A stretch of 64,000 bases of DNA, from positions 20,176 through 84,175 of the forward strand of contig JARWZU010000066.1 of assembly GCA_029866215.1 (NCBI GenBank). Direction: 5' to 3'. Position 1 is the stretch's first letter; the number at the start of each line of letters is the position of its first letter. The translations under genes were made by a program, and so were the position numbers. Positions 57,953 through 64,000 of this stretch are shown here, piece by piece. This DNA comes from Akkermansiaceae bacterium (GTDB lineage: Bacteria > Verrucomicrobiota > Verrucomicrobiia > Verrucomicrobiales > Akkermansiaceae). Under the pieces are notes generated by a model. That model made no database searches. It was given only the letters and a program-made list of their open reading frames with translations, and was not told the DNA's origin.

Positions 57953-59029
57953 TTAGAGATCAATGGTGCGGCCGGTTCGGAAGCTTTCATCGGCGGCAGC
58001 GACGATCTTCATCGAGGCGATGGCATCTTGCATGTGGTCGGTTAGATCGATGTCCTCGAGGATCGCTTTGAGAAAGTATTCCTGCTCGCGATGGCAGAGA
58101 CCGTCGTGATCGGGCTCATCATCGAGCCGCAACATTTCATCGCTCTTGGCGAAGGTGCCCTCGGCGGTGAGCGTCGCGTGGTGCAAGCGCAACGCTTGCG
58201 TCTGGGTGTGAGCGTCGACATTGGCGCTTTGTCCTTCTGCGCCAGCCTTTTCGGCCACGATGGACACGCAGCCTTTCGGCCCGACCACATCTTTTACAAA
58301 AAAGGCGACCTCGCTCATCATCGGGCCCCACCCGGCTTCGTACCACCCGACCGAGCCATCTTCGAAGGTCACTTGCAGATGTCCGTAGTTAATTTTCCCC
58401 TCGGGGAGTTCATCGCTCAAGCGCGCACCGATGCCCGAAACGCGGATCGGCTTCGAGCGTGTCATCTGGCACATCACATCGACGTAATGCACGCCGCAAT
58501 CGATGATCGGTGAGATTGATGACATCAAATTTTTGTGGGTCTTCCAGTTAGCGCCGGATGACTGCTGGTTGAGGTTCATGCGCATCACCAATGGCTTGCC
58601 GAGGGTTTGCGCGACCTCGATGAACTTGATCCAACTCGGGTGATGGCGGAGGATATAGCCGATCACGAGCTTGCGATTCGTTGCCTGCGCCTTCGCGACG
58701 ATCCGCTCGGCGCCATCGACCGTTTCCGCGAGTGGCTTTTCGATGAAGACATGGCAACCGGCATCGAACGCAGCCTCGGCGTAATCCGCGTGGGTATCGG
58801 GATAGGTGGAAATCGAAACTGCATCGGGCTTCGATTCTCGAAGTGCTTGGTAAAAATCGGCGAACTCCGGGTAGCCGCCGCCGAGTTCAGTGTTGAGAGC
58901 GGCGCGCGATTCGGCCGAGCGCGTGACGATCCCGCAGATTTCAAATTCGGGGATGCGGTGGTAGGCGAGCGCGTGAGAGCGGCCCATGTGGCCTGCGCCG
59001 ACGCAGAGAATTCGGAGAGGAGCGGGCAT
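57953..59029 (-). CDS. Gfo/Idh/MocA-family oxidoreductase
   Basis: The ATG at 59029 gives 358 residues. The N-terminal NAD(P) fold has RILCVGAGHMGRSHALAY, SISTYPDTHADYAEAAFDAG and the family motif VFIEKPLAETV with the catalytic Lys. The C-terminal domain contains CGVHYVDVMCQM, the usual G-x-H-x-x-D. It is predicted to act on a free or phosphorylated sugar or cyclitol. Its start lies next to the stop of the MFS transporter gene (59032), so uptake and oxidation of one compound may be coupled. No signal peptide is seen, unlike many relatives in this phylum. Confidence 0.9.
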   Translation of the reverse strand: MPAPLRILCVGAGHMGRSHALAYHRIPEFEICGIVTRSAESRAALNTELGGGYPEFADFYQALRESKPDAVSISTYPDTHADYAEAAFDAGCHVFIEKPLAETVDGAERIVAKAQATNRKLVIGYILRHHPSWIKFIEVAQTLGKPLVMRMNLNQQSSGANWKTHKNLMSSISPIIDCGVHYVDVMCQMTRSKPIRVSGIGARLSDELPEGKINYGHLQVTFEDGSVGWYEAGWGPMMSEVAFFVKDVVGPKGCVSIVAEKAGAEGQSANVDAHTQTQALRLHHATLTAEGTFAKSDEMLRLDDEPDHDGLCHREQEYFLKAILEDIDLTDHMQDAIASMKIVAAADESFRTGRTIDL

Positions 59030-59031
59030 GA

Positions 59032-60261
59032 TTAGGAGATAGGTTTGGCGCGGAAAAGCAGCACGAAGATCAGGAAAATGCCGGCTGCCATCGAGCATGG
59101 GACCCACCAGAACGATTGCCAATGCGAGAGAGCAGCGTCACCGGTTAGGCTGCCGACCTTTGCTACAAAAAGCGTTTGGTTCAACTTCGCGCCGAGCCAC
59201 ATTCCGAGGCCCTGGGTGAGCACGACTAGAAACCCTTGTGCCTGCCCACGGATATGAGTTGGGGCTTTTTGGTCAGTGTAGATTTGGCCAGCGACGAAGA
59301 AGAAATCATAGCAAATCCCATGAACGACGATCCCGGCGACGATCATCCATTTCACCGCATCAGGGGCGGCGATCGCGAAGAGCGCATACCGCAGCACCCA
59401 GCACGCCATTCCCACCGCAAGCATCCATTTCACACCGAGTCGACGGAAGAGCAATGGAATCACCAGCATGAAGATAATTTCGGAAACCTGGCCCCAGAAC
59501 ATCGTGCCCGCGGCGCTGCCGAACTTGGCGTCGGTGATGAAGGTCGCGGCGTAAGCGTAGTAAGCCTGCAGCGGGATGCAGATCAGTAACGACGCAATCG
59601 CGAAGACGAGGAAGTTGAGGTCTTTGAGCATGCTCAAAGATTCGAGGCCGAGGGCTTGGCTAACCGATGCCTTCTGGCCCTTTGCGGGCGCGGGCGTATG
59701 CGGCAGGAAAAAGCTAAACACCCCGAGCGCGAAACTGGCGCCCGCCGCGATCTGCATCGGCAGAGCGGTGGCATCTGCCTTCAGGACCGTGCCGACGAGC
59801 AGGCCGGCGGCGATCCATCCGATAGTCCCAAACACGCGGATGACTGGGAAATCCTTCTCCGCGCTGGTGACATTGCGCATTGCCAAGGTGTTGGTTAGAC
59901 CCAGCGTGGGCATGTAGCAAAGCGAGTAGGCGAGCAGGACCCAGAAGAACATCCCATGGGAACCCGCCATTTCCTGCTGAATCGACCACGGGATGCAAAG
60001 CATCAGCAGACCACCGACGAGGTGCATCACGCCTAAAACCGCCTGCGTCGGGAAAAACCGATCGGCGATCACCCCGAGAAAGATCGGCGAAATGATCGCC
60101 GCGATCGGGCCGACCGAGTAAGCCGTGCCCAGGCCTGCATCAAATTTCATCCCATTGCGGAGATAGACGCCGATCGTAACAAACCATGAACCCCAGATGA
60201 AAAACTGCAGGAACATCATGACCGAGAGGCGGAATTTAAGCGATTGGCTAGAATGCGACAT
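59032..60261 (-). CDS. MFS transporter of the nucleoside:H+ symporter (NupG/XapB-like) group
   Basis: The ATG at 60261 gives 409 residues with twelve predicted membrane helices. LSVMMFLQFFIWGSWFVTIG at the start and GTIGWIAAGLL, then IFMLVIPLLFRRLGVKWML are typical of the Nuc_H_symport group within the major facilitator superfamily. In Verrucomicrobia and Planctomycetes these often import sugars or other small molecules rather than nucleosides. The gene lies three bases upstream of the oxidoreductase start, forming a two-gene operon. The substrate is unknown. Confidence 0.87.
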   Translation of the reverse strand: MSHSSQSLKFRLSVMMFLQFFIWGSWFVTIGVYLRNGMKFDAGLGTAYSVGPIAAIISPIFLGVIADRFFPTQAVLGVMHLVGGLLMLCIPWSIQQEMAGSHGMFFWVLLAYSLCYMPTLGLTNTLAMRNVTSAEKDFPVIRVFGTIGWIAAGLLVGTVLKADATALPMQIAAGASFALGVFSFFLPHTPAPAKGQKASVSQALGLESLSMLKDLNFLVFAIASLLICIPLQAYYAYAATFITDAKFGSAAGTMFWGQVSEIIFMLVIPLLFRRLGVKWMLAVGMACWVLRYALFAIAAPDAVKWMIVAGIVVHGICYDFFFVAGQIYTDQKAPTHIRGQAQGFLVVLTQGLGMWLGAKLNQTLFVAKVGSLTGDAALSHWQSFWWVPCSMAAGIFLIFVLLFRAKPIS

Positions 60262-60519
60262 CTGATGACGTACTACGGGTTCGATCTCCAAAGCATTTCA
60301 CCCAGAGTTCAAATAAAGCACCCACGCACTGCAAGGCGCAGATCCGATCCTCGGGCCCTCGACCAAGTCCGGATTCTAGTGGGAAACGGCCAAGCCATGG
60401 CGAACCCATTTTAAAATCATCAGCTGAGCTCACGTCTGAGGAAATGCCTCGACTATGCCACTCCAAATGACATCTTCACTGCGTTATCCCCTATCGCGCT
60501 GGCCGCTTGAATCTACCCC

Positions 60520-61356
60520 ATGAAACGACTCCTCATTTTCCTCACCCTCAGCCTCAACATCGCCATGGCGGCAAGTCCCTTCGGCGTTTTCGACTTCGAC
60601 CTCCGGGGCGCTACCCCCGCCGAGAAAATCCACAGCATCGATGACTGCGCTTTCGACGGCATCGCCATGTGGATGAACTCACCCAAGGAACTCGAAAAAT
60701 TCAACGCCTACCAAAGCGCCAAGCCTAGCACCCGCCTGCTCGCCGCCCTGCTTCACCTCCACGCCGACAAGCCCGCAGACTTCAACCGCGACCACCTCGC
60801 CAAGGTCGCCAAAAAACTCGCCACCGAACACGGGAAATTCTGGCTCATCATCAGCGGCGACCCCAACAACGAAGCGCAAATCCTCACCCTCATTCGCAAC
60901 CTCGCCGACATCGCTGCTGCCGAAAACGTCACCCTCTCACTTTATCCCCACGACGGCCACGTCATGGCCACTGCCGAGCAGGCACTCGGCTATTTAACCA
61001 AAGCCGCCCGGCCCAACGTCACCCTCAGCGTCCATCAATGCCATGAACTCCGGGCCGGAAACATCGACCGCCTTGACGCGGTCGTCGCAGCCGTCCTCCC
61101 TCATTTGGACATGGTCACCCTCTGCGGCTCAGACCGTAAGACTACCCCCGGCGCTAAAGACTGGAGCGACGCCATCAAGCCCCTTGGCGAGGGCGATTAT
61201 GACCCCAAGGAATTCCTCCGCATCCTCAAGAAATACCGCTACCAAGGCCCGATCATCCTCCACACCTTCGGCCTTTCCAACAAGCCCGCCACCCATCACA
61301 GATTCTCCTCCAACCTCTACCAGAAAATGGCCGCAGAAGTCGCCGCCGAACCCTAA
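60520..61356 (+). CDS. Secreted TIM-barrel (sugar isomerase/epimerase-like) protein, copy 1
   Basis: A 278-residue exported protein (signal RLLIFLTLSLNIAMAA). FGVFDFDLRGATPAEKIHSI, LSLYPHDGHVMATAEQAL, LSVHQCHELRAGNIDRLDA, VTLCGSDRKT and GPIILHTFGL outline an AP2Ec-like TIM barrel. The residues at metal-ligand positions are only partly kept: His in SLYPHD and SVHQCHE, while a final Glu is not evident. It may be a binding protein or a divergent enzyme. A paralog follows after 20 bases, and both belong to an operon with the SRPBCC protein. Confidence 0.8.
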   Translation: MKRLLIFLTLSLNIAMAASPFGVFDFDLRGATPAEKIHSIDDCAFDGIAMWMNSPKELEKFNAYQSAKPSTRLLAALLHLHADKPADFNRDHLAKVAKKLATEHGKFWLIISGDPNNEAQILTLIRNLADIAAAENVTLSLYPHDGHVMATAEQALGYLTKAARPNVTLSVHQCHELRAGNIDRLDAVVAAVLPHLDMVTLCGSDRKTTPGAKDWSDAIKPLGEGDYDPKEFLRILKKYRYQGPIILHTFGLSNKPATHHRFSSNLYQKMAAEVAAEP

Positions 61357-61376
61357 TCCCACCGGAAACCCACCCC

Positions 61377-62219
61377 ATGCACCGCATCAGCGCCCTCTTC
61401 TTCGCTACCCTGCTCACCGCCGCTGCGGAAAATCCCTTCGGCCTCTTCGACTTCAACCTCCGCGGCAAGACTCCCGCCGAGCAAATTCATAGCCTCGACG
61501 GCATCGGCTACGAGGGCATCACCCTGCCGCTCAAGACGCCGAAAAACCTCGAAATGCTCGAGGCATACCAAGCCGCCAAGCCAGACCTCAAGGTGTTCGC
61601 CGCCCTCGTGGGCATCGACTACTCCAAGCCCGAGGACTTCAACCGCGAGCACATGAAAAAGGTCGTCAAGACGCTCGCCACCTTCCACGCCAAGCTCTGG
61701 CTCATCCTCAATGGGCCCAAAGGCGACAACGAAAAAATCGCCGCCCTCGTCCGCGAAGTGGCCGACATCGCCGCCGCCGAAAAGATCGGCGTTTCCCTCT
61801 ATCCCCACGACGAAACCGCCGTCGAATCCGCCGAAGAGGCCCTCGTGATCCTCAAACTCGCCGACCGTCCCAACCTCACGATCAGCGTCCACCAGTGCCA
61901 CGAACTCCGCGCCGGAAACATCGACCGCCTCAACGCCGTCATGGACGCCGTAGCCCCCTACATGGATCTCGTCAGCATCTGCGGCTCAGACCGCAAAATG
62001 AACGGTACGGTCAAAGGAAACTGGGACGACGCCATCAAGCCACTCGGTGAAGGCGACTATGATCCCAAGGAATTTCTCCGCGCCCTCAAGCGCCACCATT
62101 TCACCGGCCCGATCATCCTCCACACCTTCGGCCTCATGAAAAAGCCAGATAGCCACTATAAAACTTCCTACGATCTCTATCGAAAAATGAAAGCAGAAGT
62201 CAACGCCGAGCCCAACTAA
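61377..62219 (+). CDS. Secreted TIM-barrel (sugar isomerase/epimerase-like) protein, copy 2
   Basis: A 280-residue tandem paralog of the previous gene: LYPHDETAVESAEEALVIL, SVHQCHELRAGNIDRLNAV, SICGSDRKMNGTVKGNWDDA, KPLGEGDYDPKEFLRALKR and PIILHTFGLMKK align closely throughout. The signal peptide is short (ISALFFATLLTAAAE). Main differences lie in the first third, which in such barrels shapes the substrate pocket. The copies may form a heteromer or act on related sugars. The SRPBCC gene starts 15 bases downstream. Confidence 0.8.
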   Translation: MHRISALFFATLLTAAAENPFGLFDFNLRGKTPAEQIHSLDGIGYEGITLPLKTPKNLEMLEAYQAAKPDLKVFAALVGIDYSKPEDFNREHMKKVVKTLATFHAKLWLILNGPKGDNEKIAALVREVADIAAAEKIGVSLYPHDETAVESAEEALVILKLADRPNLTISVHQCHELRAGNIDRLNAVMDAVAPYMDLVSICGSDRKMNGTVKGNWDDAIKPLGEGDYDPKEFLRALKRHHFTGPIILHTFGLMKKPDSHYKTSYDLYRKMKAEVNAEPN

Positions 62220-62234
62220 CACCACTCAATCCCC

Positions 62235-62765
62235 ATGAATCTCAAACACATCGCCATCATGTCCATCCTCGCCGTCACCCACACCACGGCCAACGACACC
62301 GCAGCGAATCACCAAATGGAAGTCGTCAAAAAGCCCCTCCGCGTCAACACCAGCGCCGAGTTCCCACTCCCTGCGGAAAAGGTCTGGAAGCTCATCGCCG
62401 GGTTCGACACCCTGCCAGACTACCACGCCTCCATCACCACTAGCGAGCTATCCGAAGGCGGAGTCGTCCGCAAGCTCGGCCTCACCGAGCCCGCCGGCGG
62501 TGGCCACGTCGTCGAGCGCCTCGTCTATTTCAACGACGACACACGCGAGTTCAGTTACAAGATCACCGAGCTCATCAAGTGCCGCTTCCCCCTGCGGAAC
62601 TATCAAGCCTTCGTCCGCGTCGAAGCCCTCACCGAGTCCTCCTGCCGCGTCCATTGGAGCAGCGTCTTCACCGTAGAAGGCGCCACCGAACAAGAAGGCG
62701 ACGATCTCGCCAAGATCATCTATCAAGGTTGCTACGACGGCATCCGGCGCGTGTTGATGAAATAG
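62235..62765 (+). CDS. Secreted SRPBCC (Bet v1/polyketide-cyclase-like) protein
   Basis: A 176-residue exported protein with a short signal (HIAIMSILAVTHTTA). The START/Bet v1-like fold is shown by VNTSAEFPLPAEKVWKLIAG, FDTLPDYHASITTSEL and the last helix EGDDLAKIIYQGCYDGIRRV, with a beta strand set between. These proteins hold hydrophobic ligands in a deep cavity. In operon with the two TIM-barrel paralogs, it may bind or change a product of them (inference). The fold is clear, the function is not. Confidence 0.82.
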   Translation: MNLKHIAIMSILAVTHTTANDTAANHQMEVVKKPLRVNTSAEFPLPAEKVWKLIAGFDTLPDYHASITTSELSEGGVVRKLGLTEPAGGGHVVERLVYFNDDTREFSYKITELIKCRFPLRNYQAFVRVEALTESSCRVHWSSVFTVEGATEQEGDDLAKIIYQGCYDGIRRVLMK

Positions 62766-63095
62766 GCAATTCCTTTTCCCCTCCCCCCAGTCCAGCCTCC
62801 AGTCCTTTCAACTGAAGCAGGGCAATGGCAGCGCCTGATGATTCTGAGAGCCTGCGTCAGGGGCATTAGAGTTTTGCTACCCATGACGCGGATGAATTCC
62901 ACCACTTCTATCACAAATGGCCCAAGGGGAGCACTACCTCATTAGCCGCATGGAGGACCAAATCCGCAAACGCAGAGCCAGAACCCATGCCACGGGTGAC
63001 GGTGCCAGAGCAAGCTCAAGCCACCCCACGACTTATTCGATGACCTGGATCAGGATTTCTGGATCCTCTTCAATCCAACATCCAAAATCATCTCG
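62766..63095. other. Intergenic region between SRPBCC gene and PEP-CTERM surface protein gene
   Basis: No supported gene or RNA. At 62774-62799 is a pyrimidine-rich stretch (TTTTCCCCTCCCCCCAGTCC) weakly like the interspersed repeat of 47-49.5 kb. Between 62890 and 63045 two frames read protein-like pieces (HHFYHKWPKGS, MAQGEHYLISRMEDQIRKRR), which may be remnants, but neither is long enough to call. Confidence 0.4.
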
Positions 63096-64000
63096 TTACG
63101 CTCGGCGACGGCGCAGCATCAGCAAGGTGCTGATCCCCCCGAGCAACACGGCCACGCTCGGCTCGGGCACGACGGTCATGGTGACAAAGCGATTCGCACC
63201 CGTCGTATCGCTTCCGAAGTTGGAACCAGCGATGATGTCGTCGTACTTAAGCATCCATTTGTTGGCCCCGAGAGTGATTTCAGATCCATTTGCGAGGGTG
63301 TTCGAATTGTCCGAGAAGAGTTCGCCATTCCATGCTCCCGCCCCCATATAACTGATCAGTGTGAGCTTCTCTCCATTACTACGTACCGTGCTGGTTGAGA
63401 TGTCCGTCAGGCTGAGGATGGCCCCAGTGGCGATGTTTAGCTCACTGGTGGAGTGGGCCAAGTCGCCGGTGAGTCCGAGAGTCTGCAACTGATAGGCATA
63501 GGTGGAAGTGCTACCAAAACTCAAGGCGCCACCACGGAAGGACTCGATCGAGTTACTGTTGGCACCGGGGGCGAGAACGCCGCTCACATTGATGCCACCG
63601 ATGACGCTGCCAGAACCACCGAGGGTGGCACCGGAGTCCACATTCACCGCGCCATTGCCGGAGTTGGCTCCGTTAATCCGCAGGGTACCCCCACTGACGT
63701 TGGTGTTACCGGTGTAGGTGTTGTTTCCGGATAGAGTAAGGTTGCCATTACCGATCTTGGTGAGCGCGCCTGCGGCTCCAGAGGCATCTTGCAGCGCCTG
63801 GCCAATGGTGATGTCTTTTCCACTCATCACATTGAAGTTTGCACCGTTGGCCGTCAGGGAGGCGTTGGTAAAGGTTCCAGCTGGCATGTAAGTCGTGCTG
63901 GCCGCAGCCGGCGCGAGGAAGCCGCCGCCACCTGCTGTGGTGTCGAACGTGATGTTCGCAGTGGAATAATCGCCGCGGGCGGTCGGGAAGGCCCCCAGCG
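63096..64000 (-). CDS. PEP-CTERM autotransporter-type beta-strand repeat surface protein, C-terminal part (5' end outside window)
   Basis: The frame stays open to the right edge, so at least 300 residues belong to a longer protein. It contains glycine/asparagine-rich beta-solenoid repeats of the 'autotransporter-associated beta strand' type: GNGNLTLSGNNTYTGNTNVS, GGTLRINGANSGNGAVNVD, SGATLGGSGSVIGGINVSG. A beta-rich end domain follows, and then the PEP-CTERM sorting tail VPEPSVAVLLGGISTLLMLRRRRA. It would be anchored or released at the surface through exosortase. Proteins of this class in Verrucomicrobia are often over 1,000 residues. Confidence 0.9.
   Translation of the reverse strand, partial: LGAFPTARGDYSTANITFDTTAGGGGFLAPAAASTTYMPAGTFTNASLTANGANFNVMSGKDITIGQALQDASGAAGALTKIGNGNLTLSGNNTYTGNTNVSGGTLRINGANSGNGAVNVDSGATLGGSGSVIGGINVSGVLAPGANSNSIESFRGGALSFGSTSTYAYQLQTLGLTGDLAHSTSELNIATGAILSLTDISTSTVRSNGEKLTLISYMGAGAWNGELFSDNSNTLANGSEITLGANKWMLKYDDIIAGSNFGSDTTGANRFVTMTVVPEPSVAVLLGGISTLLMLRRRRA

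Overview
The window looks like a chromosome segment of a Verrucomicrobiota bacterium (Luteolibacter/Haloferula/Prosthecobacter-like; this placement is inference). The reasons are three proteins with C-terminal PEP-CTERM sorting signals (two ending in a LALGAGGLLARRRR-type tail), a beta-strand-repeat surface protein, large secreted catabolic proteins, ThuA and secreted TIM-barrel 'epimerases', and a Gram-negative cell-envelope gene set (lpxA, mpl). By eye the left 26 kb is AT-richer than the right half, and 42.6-46 kb is very GC-rich.

Bases 1-26.8 kb: an exopolysaccharide/O-antigen-type cluster, almost all on the minus strand and read right to left. It starts with an outer-membrane beta-barrel protein and a Wzz/Wzc-like co-polymerase whose kinase motifs are lost. 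Next come a WbaP-type initiating phosphoglycosyltransferase, a split PssD/PssE glycosyltransferase, O-acetyltransferases, several GT2/GT4 glycosyltransferases, a sugar aminotransferase, a Wzy/WaaL-like membrane protein and a Wzm/Wzt ABC exporter. Two large secreted proteins are embedded. A CDP-sugar branch (RfbF, C-methyltransferase, DUF4910 protein) ends it. The leader of the co-polymerase gene holds an ops-like element and overlapping small hairpins.

Bases 27-30 kb: a plus-strand operon of a membrane-anchored unknown protein, a pseudopilin and an ABC-2 exporter pair, then a convergent M15 peptidase. Bases 31-42 kb: a U32 peptidase (RlhA-like), a hicAB toxin-antitoxin pair, an SHD1-domain secreted protein, a ThuA protein, type II secretion/type IV pilus GspF and GspE, and a large secreted six-hairpin glycosidase-like protein.

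Bases 42-51 kb form an accessory, repeat-rich region. It has a 21-bp tandem array, a perfect 11-bp palindrome, a phosphodiesterase-TPR-sulfotransferase fusion, two duplicated PEP-CTERM genes with homologous leaders, a pentameric ligand-gated ion channel, hipB with a truncated hipA and a second hipA fragment in inverted orientation, a hicBA cassette bracketed by 32-bp direct repeats, and a second 21-bp-period array. This looks like a repeatedly rearranged insertion hot spot.

Bases 51-64 kb are mostly housekeeping and metabolism: a secreted TIM-barrel protein, mpl, lpxA, leuA, tRNA-Cys(GCA), def, a glutaredoxin, a TolC/NodT remnant, a Gfo/Idh/MocA oxidoreductase with an MFS transporter, two tandem secreted TIM-barrel paralogs followed by an SRPBCC protein, and the C-terminal part of a PEP-CTERM surface protein running off the right edge.
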